A DNA stretch of 38,039 nt from assembly GCF_900155575.1 (NCBI RefSeq), contig NZ_LT706966.1:1240860-1278898 (forward strand), given 5' to 3'. The notes beneath the pieces are model-generated. The model did no database searches. It saw only the letters and a program-made list of their open reading frames with translations, and had not been told where the DNA came from. Below, piece by piece: positions 18,362 through 26,982 of the stretch. A program made the translations under genes and the position numbers. Source of the stretch: Actinotignum timonense (GTDB taxonomy: Bacteria; Actinomycetota; Actinomycetes; Actinomycetales; Actinomycetaceae). The stretch's first letter is position 1. The number at the start of each line of letters is the position of its first letter.

Positions 18362-19288
18362 ATGGCAGCAGAGCGCGAACGCGAGGTGAGTCCCGAAGCG
18401 CAAGCACGCTTCGAGAAACTCGCCAGCCAAGATCTCACGCGCGTGGCTATTGACACCGGGTTCTTCAGCGGATGGCGAGCTTCCGTCCGCGATATTTTCG
18501 ACCATCGCCACCTCCTGGGCCTGCTCACCCGGCGCGAACTCAAAGCACGCTACAAGGATTCGGTGCTCGGGTACGTGTGGACCCTGGTGCGGCCCCTCAT
18601 TAACCTGCTCATCTACTACTTCGCCATCGGCAAAGTGCTGGGCGCCGAACGCGCCATCCCCGATTTCGCCATCTATGTTTTCGCCGGGCTGACCGCCTGG
18701 GGGCTTTTCTCCCAGATCGTGGCGGCCTCCACCGGGGCGATCGTGAGTAATTCCGGGATCGTCAAGAAGGTGTATCTTCCGCGCGAAATCTTCCCGCTCT
18801 CCGCCGCCGGCGCGGCCTTTGTGGACTTCCTCTCCCAACTGGCCATTCTGGTATGCGGGGCGCTCATTATTCGCGGGGTGCCGTGGGGGAGCGCCCTCAT
18901 CTACTTCCCTATCTCCCTGGCCGTGGTGGTGGTGTGGGCGGTGGCCTTCGGGCTGTTCCTTTCCGCCGCGAATGTTTATCTGCGGGATGTGCAATACCTC
19001 GTGGAGGTTATTCTTCTCATCGGATTCTGGCTCACCCCCTCCGTCTACTCTTTCGCGATGATCGCCGGGGCGGCGCCGAGCTGGATGATTAACCTCTATC
19101 TCCTCAACCCCACCTCGGTAGCGGTTATGGGCTTCCAGCATTCCTTCTGGGCGGCCGGGCAGGACGCCCTGCTGCCCTCCCATCTCCTCACCCGCCTGGG
19201 AATCTTCCTGATCATCGGGCTGGTGCTTCTCTGGCTCGCGCAGCGCTACTTCGCCCGTATGCAACGTAATTTCGCGCAGGAACTCTAA
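18362..19288 (+). CDS. wzm: ABC-2 type polysaccharide export permease (Wzm-like)
   Basis: A 308-residue permease of the ABC-2 class that exports finished polysaccharide on its lipid carrier. A cytoplasmic N-terminus ends in LLTRRELKARYKDSVLGYVW, the amphipathic signature before the first membrane helix in Wzm/TagG proteins. Six membrane segments follow. VKKVYLPREIFPLS is the cytoplasmic coupling-type stretch, and NVYLRDVQYLVEVILLIGFW is a further family signature. The frame extends to 18224, but ATG 18362 is preceded by AGGAAAGG at a good distance. The ATPase gene follows 24 bases later. Divergent from the pseudo-GT/GT2-GT4 unit, sharing a 230-base gap that must hold both promoters. TagG-type teichoic acid export is the alternative within the same family. 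Confidence 0.92.
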   Translation: MAAEREREVSPEAQARFEKLASQDLTRVAIDTGFFSGWRASVRDIFDHRHLLGLLTRRELKARYKDSVLGYVWTLVRPLINLLIYYFAIGKVLGAERAIPDFAIYVFAGLTAWGLFSQIVAASTGAIVSNSGIVKKVYLPREIFPLSAAGAAFVDFLSQLAILVCGALIIRGVPWGSALIYFPISLAVVVVWAVAFGLFLSAANVYLRDVQYLVEVILLIGFWLTPSVYSFAMIAGAAPSWMINLYLLNPTSVAVMGFQHSFWAAGQDALLPSHLLTRLGIFLIIGLVLLWLAQRYFARMQRNFAQEL

Positions 19289-19312
19289 AGGAAAGGCGAG
19301 TCAAGGATTCTT

Positions 19313-20563
19313 ATGTCACGTCCCGACGTCATTCAAGTTGACGGAGTTTCGAAGAAATTCATCGTCCACAAAGATAAATCCCTCAAGGAACGCCTGGTCA
19401 ATGCCGCCCGTTCGCGCACCCACGCGGAAGAATACTGGGCGCTCAAAAATGTGTCCTTCAACGTGGCCGCCGGGGAATCGGTGGGCCTGGTGGGGGCGAA
19501 CGGTTCGGGTAAATCCACCCTCCTCAAAGTGATCGGCGGGATTCTCACCCCCGATGCCGGCCAGGTTCGTACCCGCGGGCGCATGGCCGCACTCCTCGAA
19601 TTGGGGGCCGGTTTCCACCCGGATCTCACCGGCATGGAAAATATTTATCTCAATGCTTCTATCCTGGGCCTGTCCGAAGCGGAGATCGACGCCCAGCTTG
19701 ATTCCATCATCGAGTTTTCCGGGATCCGGGATTTCATCCACACCCAGGTGAAGTTCTATTCCTCCGGGATGTACGTGCGCCTCGCTTTCGCGGTGGCGGT
19801 GCATTCCGACCCGGATATCCTGCTCGTGGACGAAGTGCTCGCGGTGGGTGATGAGCCTTTCCAGAAGAAATGCATGGAGAAAATTCGTCAATTCCAGCGC
19901 GAAGGGCGCTCCATTATTCTGGTGTCACATTCCGCGGCGCAAGTGATTGAGGTGTGCGATCGCGCCGTCGTTCTGGATAAAGGCGCCATGGTTATGGTGG
20001 GGGATGTGCGTGACGCGATGTCCCGCCTCCACCAGGGCTACCAGGAACAAATGCTCGCCGAACTCGCGGAAAAGAACGGCGGGGTGCTCACTGCGGTGGA
20101 TACCCACCCGTGCAGTATTGACAATGCCGCGATTGTGGACGGCGTGCGTACCTCCGACGACGGACTTTTCGTGCATATTTCCGGTGATACCATGCGCATT
20201 GCCTTCGATCTGGTGGCTCACGAACCCATGCGCGATTACGGCGTGGTGGTGGAAATCGCCACTATGAACGAGGGCACCCCGGTTTTCGGAATGTCCAGCC
20301 GCCGCCTCCAGCTTCCCCTCCCCGCGGTAGAAAAAGACTACGCCACCATCATGGTGGTGCTCCCCGATCTGCATATCGGGGAGGGCGATTATATCGTCAA
20401 TCTCGCGATTCTCGACAGTGCTGATATTGAAATCGAGCGGCGCAATAGCGTTGCACTCTTCACCACCAAATCCGATGGCATGACCACGGGATTCGTCAAA
20501 ACCTTCCCCGAAGTCTATGTTCACAATGTTAAGATCGAGGCGGGGAGCGGAACCGAGCAATAA
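19313..20563 (+). CDS. wzt: ABC exporter ATPase with C-terminal carbohydrate-binding domain (Wzt-like)
   Basis: A 416-residue ATPase that powers polysaccharide export with the permease encoded just upstream. Walker A is GANGSGKST (61-69), the ABC signature is YSSGMYVRLAFAVAV, and Walker B is DILLVDEVLAVGDE, all intact. Residues from about 265 to the end form an extra beta-rich domain (DDGLFVHISGDTMRIAFDLV, then VVVEIATMNEGTPVFGMSSR) like the Wzt C-terminal domain. In other systems that domain reads the modified non-reducing end of the polymer before export. Its presence suggests the glycan has a terminal cap, but which group is unknown. ATG 19313 has AAGGA five bases upstream. Gap to the next gene is 54 bases, same unit. 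Confidence 0.93.
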   Translation: MSRPDVIQVDGVSKKFIVHKDKSLKERLVNAARSRTHAEEYWALKNVSFNVAAGESVGLVGANGSGKSTLLKVIGGILTPDAGQVRTRGRMAALLELGAGFHPDLTGMENIYLNASILGLSEAEIDAQLDSIIEFSGIRDFIHTQVKFYSSGMYVRLAFAVAVHSDPDILLVDEVLAVGDEPFQKKCMEKIRQFQREGRSIILVSHSAAQVIEVCDRAVVLDKGAMVMVGDVRDAMSRLHQGYQEQMLAELAEKNGGVLTAVDTHPCSIDNAAIVDGVRTSDDGLFVHISGDTMRIAFDLVAHEPMRDYGVVVEIATMNEGTPVFGMSSRRLQLPLPAVEKDYATIMVVLPDLHIGEGDYIVNLAILDSADIEIERRNSVALFTTKSDGMTTGFVKTFPEVYVHNVKIEAGSGTEQ

Positions 20564-20617
20564 TACCGTTCGCGGTCACCATCGCTCCCGCGGATAGAGC
20601 GGATAGAGGGGAACCAC

Positions 20618-22456
20618 GTGCCAGTTATCGAAGCCCACCCACGCAGCGCGCCGCTGCGATGGCGCACCCGCGGCTTCGCGGGCCTGGGCGCCCTCCTCTA
20701 CTCCATCGCCCTGTCCTTTATCTACGGCGTGAACGCGTGGGCCATCGGCCCGGTACACGCCTGGGTGGCCGACCTCGGGCGCCTCCAATGCGGAACCGAG
20801 TTCCCGCGCCTGTACCTACAAGAAGGCCGCTGCCCGATCATCGGTTTCCCGGAAGGCACCGCCGCGGTCAACGGTGGTATTTTTAGCCGCGCGGCCACCT
20901 TCTTTGCACTTATTTTTCCTGGCGACGACGCCGCCGCGCTCTCTGCGTGGTACCTCATCTGGATCCTCCTGGCACTGGTGGGCGCGTACGGGCTGTTCTT
21001 CTGGCTCACCTCACACCGTCTGATCGCTGGGATAGCGGCCGCGGTATGGATGATCAACCCTTCCGTTATCGGCATGGGGAATTTCGGTACCACCTTCTGG
21101 GGTGCGCTACTCCTACCCGCCACTGTCTACGTGGGCGTGGTGCTGCTGCGATTCTGGCTGCGGCCGCCCTGGTGGCGCCGGCTTCTTGCTCTAGCTAGCT
21201 GGTGCGGGGTTCTCACCTGGGCTGTTTTCCTTGACGGTTATTCTTTCGTCATGCTCGGTTTCATCGCCGGGGTGGTGGTTATTGTGCTGCCGCTGCTGCG
21301 CGGGCGCCGCGGCCTACCCGATGCCGGTCGGGGCTTTGTTTATATGGCGGTGGCGAGCGCCGTGGCGCTCGTGGTCTATTACCGCAGCGCCGGTGGGGCC
21401 TTGGCCGGTATGGGTACCAGCGAAGATTTCTTCCGTTCCATGGGCGTGGATGTTGCCACCACGGTTATCCCCACCTCGAGCGTATGGTGGGCCGATCTTT
21501 TCGGAATCGGGCTCGATGCGGATCTGATGTGGGGAGACGGCACCAACGTTCGCTGGAATTACATCGGTATCACCGCGCTGGTGCTGCTCGTTTGTGTGCT
21601 GGTGTGGGCGCGCGGGTCGCGCCGCTACGTGCTGCTGTGGGTGGGAGTGGCCCTGGTGGCCTTTGTTATTGCCCTGGGGCCCTCACTGAAATGGTGGGAG
21701 ATCCGAGGGCCTTTGACCCCGCCGATTCAGGTGACTGATTATCTTATGCCCCGCTCGGAAGCCTTATGGACCTTCCCGTGGGCACCGCTCTACGAGGAGC
21801 TTCCCGGCCTTGATCTCATGCGGGCTATCTACCGCTGGATGCTGGTGGTTCGCCTGGCCCTGCTCGCGGCGCTCGCGAGCGGCATTAGCGCGCTGGTGCG
21901 CCGGGAAGCGCGAGGCAGCTGGCGGCGGGTGGCCTGCGGAGTGCTGGCCGCGCTGGCGGTGTTGGCTTCCGCCCCGAACCTCGCGAGCTTGGCGGTAGGC
22001 GCTAGCGACCGGGCCACCCATCTTGGGGCTCTTATCGGTGAGATTCCAGAAAAACTTGATGCGGCCTTGCCGGACGATGCCGTGGTGGCTTTCAGTTCTC
22101 CGGTCTCGGACGGTAATGATTTCCTGGCCGGGGTGATTGCCAGCGAATCGGATCTGGTTCTCTACAACACCTTCGGCGATAAAGATGTGGCCCGGGCTCG
22201 GGAGAACTGGACGCCGGAAATGCAGGACGTGATCGGCTCGCACGCGAACTTTGGGCATTCGGTGTGGCAGGTGCTCTATACCGGGCAGGTGCAAGCGGTG
22301 GTCATCCCGAATTTTGATTTCCGCTGGGGAATAGAACAGGGATCCGCGGATGCTTTCGCCGCGGAAGCGCAGGCTCTGCGTGAGCAGATTGCTTCCGACC
22401 CGCGCCTGCGGATAGAGACGCACGCGGACTTCACCATCGTCACGCTCGCGGAGTAA
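20618..22456 (+). CDS. Large polytopic membrane protein, possible GT-C glycosyltransferase
   Basis: A 612-residue protein with about 11-12 hydrophobic segments over residues 20-470 and a soluble C-terminal region of about 150 residues (from SDRATHLGAL to the end), probably outside the cell. The first outside loop has GVNAWAIGPVHAWVADLGR and ends with IIGFPEGTAAVNGG; a second segment pair is split by TSSVWWADLFGIGLDADLMW. The layout recalls GT-C or YfhO-type proteins, but I see no diagnostic motif, so the function is open. GTG 20618 is preceded by AGAGGGG six bases upstream. It is the third gene of the exporter unit, 54 bases after wzt, and may modify the polymer after export. Ends at the hairpin 22455-22496. 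Confidence 0.7.
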   Translation: MPVIEAHPRSAPLRWRTRGFAGLGALLYSIALSFIYGVNAWAIGPVHAWVADLGRLQCGTEFPRLYLQEGRCPIIGFPEGTAAVNGGIFSRAATFFALIFPGDDAAALSAWYLIWILLALVGAYGLFFWLTSHRLIAGIAAAVWMINPSVIGMGNFGTTFWGALLLPATVYVGVVLLRFWLRPPWWRRLLALASWCGVLTWAVFLDGYSFVMLGFIAGVVVIVLPLLRGRRGLPDAGRGFVYMAVASAVALVVYYRSAGGALAGMGTSEDFFRSMGVDVATTVIPTSSVWWADLFGIGLDADLMWGDGTNVRWNYIGITALVLLVCVLVWARGSRRYVLLWVGVALVAFVIALGPSLKWWEIRGPLTPPIQVTDYLMPRSEALWTFPWAPLYEELPGLDLMRAIYRWMLVVRLALLAALASGISALVRREARGSWRRVACGVLAALAVLASAPNLASLAVGASDRATHLGALIGEIPEKLDAALPDDAVVAFSSPVSDGNDFLAGVIASESDLVLYNTFGDKDVARARENWTPEMQDVIGSHANFGHSVWQVLYTGQVQAVVIPNFDFRWGIEQGSADAFAAEAQALREQIASDPRLRIETHADFTIVTLAE

Positions 22457-22496
22457 CGCACTGGTGCCCTAGCAGCAGCCGGTGCACCAGTGCGTT
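22455..22496. terminator. Bidirectional hairpin terminator overlapping a stop codon
   Basis: A perfect 13-bp stem AACGCACTGGTGC/GCACCAGTGCGTT with a 16-base loop. The left arm begins inside the TAA stop of the gene ending at 22456. The convergent GT2-GT4 gene ends at 22515. No T run. Confidence 0.75.
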
Positions 22497-22514
22497 AGTG
22501 AGCAAACGGCACGA

Positions 22515-24566
22515 TCAGACGCGCGTGATCCCCGCGAAGTCAAAGGCGGCTGCGAGATCCTGGTGGAGGCGGGGCACGCCCATAATCTCCTGAATATGGC
22601 GTTCACCCGCGGTAGAGAGGCGTTCCCACAGCTCATCATCACGCATACCGTCCACAATGGCCCGCGCGAAATCCTCCGGGCTATTGGCGATCAGCGCAGT
22701 CTGGCGATCCTCCAGGCCCATGCCTTCCGCACCGATATCGGTGGTCACAATAGGCACGCCCCAGGAGAGAGATTCTCCAACCTTGCCCTTCACGCCGGCA
22801 CCGTAGCGCAGCGGCGCGATGGAGAGCCGGGCCGGATTATACACATCAGCTAAATCAGCGGCGTAGCCGCACAGCTTCACGCCGTTCCCCTCGAAAACGC
22901 GCAGCGATTCCGGTGGGTTCTTCCCGTATACATTGACCTCAACATCGCCCAGTTCCTCGCGGACCAGCGGGTGCACCTCGGTGAAATACCAGTGCAGGCC
23001 ATCCGCGTTCGGGGGATGGGCGAAAGAACCGATAAAACTGATGCTGCGCCGCCCTTTCAATCTCGCGGGGTGCTCCACCGGGACGTGCACATTCCCCACC
23101 ACAAAGACCGGAAGTTCGGGATGGTCCGCATGCAGCATCTTCGCTTCCTCGGAAGAAACAACCAGGGTGGCGGTGCTGGCTCGCATCACCCCGAGCTCCA
23201 ATTCCTTGGTTTGATGCGCGGCGGTGATAAGGGCATCATCACCGGCCAGTTTCGCTTCGCGTAATTCGCGGGTGCCGTGCAGGTCCACCGTGTCAAAAAT
23301 AACGGGGACGCCCGGAAGTGCGTGGGTCACCGGGAAGATGGCAGCTGCGGCCACCCCGACCCGGGACAGGATCACTCCGCGTACATTTCCACGAAGCAAA
23401 ATAGTAAGAGCGTAGGCGCTGATATTAGTTTGGCCGTGTTCGTTGAACGAGTCGTAGACTACTTGAATTCCACGTTTCGTCAGGTTTCCAACATAAGGTT
23501 CGGGACGTTCCTTATTTTGCGGGATGAATATCGGTTGGTATCCGAGCCGGAGCAGCTCCAGCAGAATCTGCTCCATCCGCACCGAGCCGGAGTCCAGATC
23601 CGGGGTGATAACGGCGCCGTCGCACACAATAACAACATTTTTGGTATGAACAGCACGCTCCATTTCGAAGTCCGGGTCCTGGTAGCGGCTCAGCGGCTGT
23701 AATGCTAATTCTTTTGCCCACTTCTGAGCGAATTTTGCCTTATTAATAACCTGGTAGCGCTTCGTGCCCTGCGAGGTATCTGTTCCATTCGAGACGCCTT
23801 CGTGGTGAATGACAAGGGAGCGCGGTTCATAAACGGTACGGTAGCCCAGGCGCCGCACTTCAAAAGCTAGATCGGTATCCTCGTAATAGGCGGGGATATA
23901 GCGCTCATCGAAGCCACCTAACTCGTCAAGAATCGACTTGCGCACTGCTAAGCACGCCCCGGAACAATAATCCACATCCCGGAAATAGGTATAGGAGTGG
24001 TTTTCTGGATTATTGCCGTTGCCATAGTTTTCCGTGACGCCGTCGGCAAAAACGACGCCACCGGCTTCTTGAAGCGTGCCATCCGCATATACCAAACGAG
24101 CACCTACCAGCCCGATGGAGGGATCTTCCATGCGTTCCACGATAGGAATAAGCCAGGTGGGGCTGACCTCGGTGTCATTATTGAGGTAGATAACGATCTC
24201 ACCGCGAGCATGCTGGAGGCCGGTATTACAGGCCCGAATAAAGCCGCCGTTTTTCGGCATATGAATGACCCGCAAGCCGAAAATACGATCCAGTTTCTTC
24301 CCGGTGGAATCCGGAGAACAATCATCCACCACGATGATTTCATAAGGAATATTCCCCGCGGTTGCCGCCACCGCCTTCAGGCAGGCAAATGTTTCCTTCC
24401 AATGCCCGTACACCGGAATAATGATGGACACCAGGGGCTGCTCCGAACAGGGCACCCGGTAGTGAACCTTCTGGAGCACTTTGCGACCGGCAGCTTCCGC
24501 ACCTGGAACGTGGCGGAGCGCGGAGCGGAGTGCGGCTTTGGCCGAGGAGGAAGAAATAGTGGTCAC
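22515..24566 (-). CDS. Two-domain glycosyltransferase (GT2 + GT4 fusion)
   Basis: A 683-residue fusion. The GT2 half has PLVSIIIPVYGHW, VVDDCSPDST, KNGGFIRACNTGL, YLNNDTEVSP with the metal-binding Asp, and GGFDERYIPAYYEDTDLAFE, typical of rhamnosyl-type GT2 domains of surface polysaccharide loci. The GT4 half begins near residue 310 with NVVIVCDGAVITPDLDSGS and includes ISFIGSFAHPPNADGLHWY and RYGAGVKGKVGESLSWGVPI, the donor-binding region. It probably adds two sugars of the repeat. The frame reaches ATG 24596, but that has no ribosome site; GTG 24566 has AAAGGA seven bases upstream and is preferred. It faces the exporter unit and is divergent from the GT2-GT4-UPF0104 unit. GC content around 23.4-24.3 kb looks a little lower than in the neighbours. 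Confidence 0.9.
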   Translation of the reverse strand: MTTISSSSAKAALRSALRHVPGAEAAGRKVLQKVHYRVPCSEQPLVSIIIPVYGHWKETFACLKAVAATAGNIPYEIIVVDDCSPDSTGKKLDRIFGLRVIHMPKNGGFIRACNTGLQHARGEIVIYLNNDTEVSPTWLIPIVERMEDPSIGLVGARLVYADGTLQEAGGVVFADGVTENYGNGNNPENHSYTYFRDVDYCSGACLAVRKSILDELGGFDERYIPAYYEDTDLAFEVRRLGYRTVYEPRSLVIHHEGVSNGTDTSQGTKRYQVINKAKFAQKWAKELALQPLSRYQDPDFEMERAVHTKNVVIVCDGAVITPDLDSGSVRMEQILLELLRLGYQPIFIPQNKERPEPYVGNLTKRGIQVVYDSFNEHGQTNISAYALTILLRGNVRGVILSRVGVAAAAIFPVTHALPGVPVIFDTVDLHGTRELREAKLAGDDALITAAHQTKELELGVMRASTATLVVSSEEAKMLHADHPELPVFVVGNVHVPVEHPARLKGRRSISFIGSFAHPPNADGLHWYFTEVHPLVREELGDVEVNVYGKNPPESLRVFEGNGVKLCGYAADLADVYNPARLSIAPLRYGAGVKGKVGESLSWGVPIVTTDIGAEGMGLEDRQTALIANSPEDFARAIVDGMRDDELWERLSTAGERHIQEIMGVPRLHQDLAAAFDFAGITRV

Positions 24567-24614
24567 GGCGGAATCCTTTGGTTGAAGAGGCGGCATCGGC
24601 TTTCTGCTCTTTGA

Positions 24615-24620
24615 ATTGTA
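24615..24620 (-). promoter_or_regulatory. Candidate -10 box for the GT2-GT4 gene
   Basis: TACAAT on the minus strand (five of six to TATAAT) lies 48 bases before GTG 24566. No -35 box is seen in the GC-rich sequence upstream. Confidence 0.35.
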
Positions 24621-24683
24621 CTGTAGCGGACCCGCGGCACGCGGGAGGCGAGGACGTGGCGGTGCCGCGGCATGCAGCAGCGT

Positions 24684-24709
24684 AGCTCCGCGTGAGAGCC
24701 CGCGGAGCT
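24684..24709. repeat. Perfect inverted repeat in a divergent promoter gap
   Basis: AGCTCCGCG/CGCGGAGCT, a 9-bp perfect stem with an 8-base loop, lies 45 bases before ATG 24755 in a gap between divergent genes. A second palindrome, CCCGCG-GCA-CGCGGG, lies at 24631-24645. As no gene ends here, these are more likely operators or leader hairpins than terminators. Confidence 0.4.
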
Positions 24710-24754
24710 TGTTAGGCTAGGTGCTGGATCATCGCGACTGCGGCGGAGAGGGAT

Positions 24755-25819
24755 ATGAAACTATTTGTGCAGGTTCCGTGTTTGAACGAGGAAAAGACCT
24801 TGCCCCTGGTACTGGAATCCATCCCTAAGGAAATTCCGGGCATCGATAGCATCGAGATCCTCATTATTGATGACGGTTCCACCGATGCCACCGTTGAGGT
24901 CGCGAAATCCTACGGAGTGAAACACTTTGTGCGCCACGCCCGCAACCAGGGCCTGGCCCGCTCCTTCCGGGACGGGGTGGAATACGCGCTCGCGAACGGC
25001 GCGGATATTGTGGTGAATACCGACGGCGATAACCAGTACCCCCAGGAAGCCATCCCGGAACTGGTGGCTCCTATCGTGGCCGGGCATGCCGATATCGTTA
25101 TTGCCGACCGTCAAACCTCAAAAATCGCGCACTTCTCCCGCTTCAAGAAGCTCATGCAGAATGTGGGTTCCCGGGTGGTTAACCGGGCGGCCGGCACCAA
25201 ACTTCCGGACGCCGCCTCCGGATTCCGGGCCTACTCCAAGGGCGCGCTCTACCGCCTCAATGTGGTCACCCAATTCTCCTACTGCATGGAGACCATTATC
25301 CAAGCCGGAAATAAGCGGCTGCGCATCGATTCCGTGCCCATCACCACCAACCCGAAAACCCGCGAATCACGCCTGTTCTCCAATATTTTCCAGCACATGT
25401 TCAAATCCGGGACCGCGATTGTGCGCTCCTACCTCATGTTCAAACCCCATGTGCCCCTGGGCTGGACGGCGGCAATCACCGGGATCCTGGGTGCCATCCC
25501 CTTCATTCGCTTCCTCATCTTCTACTTCATGGGGCAGGGCGCCGGCCATATCCAATCCCTTATTTTCGGCTCGGCCATGATCGTGGCCTCCATTATCTCC
25601 ATCACCATCCTCATCATCGCCGACCTCCTCAAAACCAACCGCGTCCTCCTCGAACAGCAACTAGAAGGCATCAAAGCCCTGCGTTTCGGCCCGCCGCGCC
25701 CGCTGGCTGCCGCGGCGAGCACCGACCAAGCCCCCAATGCCCTCGACGCTCCCGAAGTGGATGACCCAGATCACCCACATGATCCGGCTGCCGCACCGAA
25801 CGGGGGAGCCGCCCGGTGA
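24755..25819 (+). CDS. GT2, DPM1/GtrB-like polyprenyl-phosphate glycosyltransferase with membrane anchor
   Basis: A 354-residue GT2. VQVPCLNEEKTLPLVL (5-20), IDDGSTDATVEVA (38-50) and the metal site NTDGDNQYPQEAI (88-100) are intact. Two membrane helices follow at about 237-259 and 266-291, the layout of GtrB/ArnC-like enzymes that charge polyprenyl phosphate with a sugar. The C-terminal 60 residues are low-complexity Ala/Pro/Asp. It should act at the inner membrane face and feed a GT-C enzyme. ATG 24755 follows GGAGAGGG. Its stop overlaps the next start (GTGA), so it is coupled with the GT4 gene. The donor sugar is unknown. Confidence 0.88.
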   Translation: MKLFVQVPCLNEEKTLPLVLESIPKEIPGIDSIEILIIDDGSTDATVEVAKSYGVKHFVRHARNQGLARSFRDGVEYALANGADIVVNTDGDNQYPQEAIPELVAPIVAGHADIVIADRQTSKIAHFSRFKKLMQNVGSRVVNRAAGTKLPDAASGFRAYSKGALYRLNVVTQFSYCMETIIQAGNKRLRIDSVPITTNPKTRESRLFSNIFQHMFKSGTAIVRSYLMFKPHVPLGWTAAITGILGAIPFIRFLIFYFMGQGAGHIQSLIFGSAMIVASIISITILIIADLLKTNRVLLEQQLEGIKALRFGPPRPLAAAASTDQAPNALDAPEVDDPDHPHDPAAAPNGGAAR

Positions 25820-26982
25820 GAATCCTCGGCTTTGGCACCTACAACACCGCGAACCACCCCCGGGTCGGGGTGCTGCTGCGCGGGCTGGCCGAGCACGGCC
25901 ACACGGTCCGCGAACTCAATATTCCCCTCGATACCGGCACCGCCGGCCGGGTAGCGGCCCTCGCCAGCGCGCGCGGGGCGCTTTCCTTCGGAGCGGATAT
26001 TGCCCGGCACTGGTGGCATCTGGTGCGAGCTTCCCGGCGCTTCCGCGGCCCGCACGCCCCGGACGTTATCGTGGTGGGCTACCTCGGCCACTTCGATGTG
26101 CTCCTGGCCCGCCTCCTCTTCCCGCGCACCCCCATCGTGCTCGACCACCTCATTTTCGCCTCCACCACCGCCACCGATCGCGGCCTCAACACCGGTATCA
26201 AAGACCGCCTGCTGCGCACCCTGGATAGCGCCGCCATTCGCGCCTCCACCATCACGGTCCTGGATACCCCCGCGCACCTCGCGCAGATGCCCGAAAGCCT
26301 GCGCGCTCGCGGCGTCGTCGTGCCCGTGGGCTCGCCCGAAAGCTTCTTCGCGGCCCGCAGCCCGCATCCGGTTCACACCCCGCCCCGCGTGGTGTTCTAC
26401 GGCCTTTTCACCCCGCTCCAGGGCGCCGTCACGATTGCGCGCGCCCTGCGTCTCCTCGAGGAGCGCGGTGTAGACCTCGAGGTCACCCTCATCGGCACCG
26501 GTCAAGATTACGCCGAAGCGCGCGCGATCCTGGAAGGCGAAAGCACCCACGTGCGGGTGACGTGGCGGGATTGGGTCGACGCCGTCGCGCTACCGCGCGA
26601 AATCGCCGGTCATGACCTCTGCCTAGGCATCTTCGGAACTTCGGATAAGGCCCAGCGCGTGGTTCCCAATAAGGCCTACCAGGGCATGGCCGCCGGCCTG
26701 GCCCTCATCACCTCCGATACCACCCCGCAGCGCGATATGCTCGGGGACGCCGCCTCCTATGTTCCTGCGGGGGATGCGAGTGCCCTAGCCGATATGCTGG
26801 AGAGTTTCGCCGCGGATCCGGAATCCATCGCCGCGGCCCGTACCCGAGCCAGCGAGCGCGCGGATCATGCTTTCCACCCTGCCCACGTGGTACGCCCTCT
26901 CCTCGCGGCCCTCGACCGGGTAGTGGGCAGGCGGGGTACGGGCGCGGCCACCCACCACGCCAAGGAAAAGAGCCCCCGGTGA
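25816..26982 (+). CDS. Glycosyltransferase family 4
   Basis: A 388-residue GT-B enzyme. The N-terminal domain starts with MRILGFGTYNTANHPRVGVL and includes PDVIVVGYLGHFDVLLA. The donor-binding half has VVFYGLFTPLQGAVTIARAL, LEVTLIGTGQDYAEA and VPNKAYQGMAAGLALITSD followed by Thr-Pro-Gln-Arg-Asp, the GT4 pattern. The usual first Glu of the EX7E motif is not obvious; the sequence there is KAYQGMAAG. It has no membrane segment. GTG 25816 overlaps the upstream TGA, and its own stop overlaps the next GTG, so all three genes of this unit are translationally coupled. Substrate unknown. Confidence 0.85.
   Translation: MRILGFGTYNTANHPRVGVLLRGLAEHGHTVRELNIPLDTGTAGRVAALASARGALSFGADIARHWWHLVRASRRFRGPHAPDVIVVGYLGHFDVLLARLLFPRTPIVLDHLIFASTTATDRGLNTGIKDRLLRTLDSAAIRASTITVLDTPAHLAQMPESLRARGVVVPVGSPESFFAARSPHPVHTPPRVVFYGLFTPLQGAVTIARALRLLEERGVDLEVTLIGTGQDYAEARAILEGESTHVRVTWRDWVDAVALPREIAGHDLCLGIFGTSDKAQRVVPNKAYQGMAAGLALITSDTTPQRDMLGDAASYVPAGDASALADMLESFAADPESIAAARTRASERADHAFHPAHVVRPLLAALDRVVGRRGTGAATHHAKEKSPR

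Noticed and set aside
20592-20608. Tandem GCGGATAGA motif before GTG 20618
   Set aside because: Only two copies, next to the ribosome site; too short to call a repeat element.
22515-24566. Horizontal transfer of the GT2-GT4 gene because of slightly lower GC
   Set aside because: The drop is modest by eye, codon style is similar to the neighbours and no mobile element borders it; a GC and codon-usage calculation would be needed.
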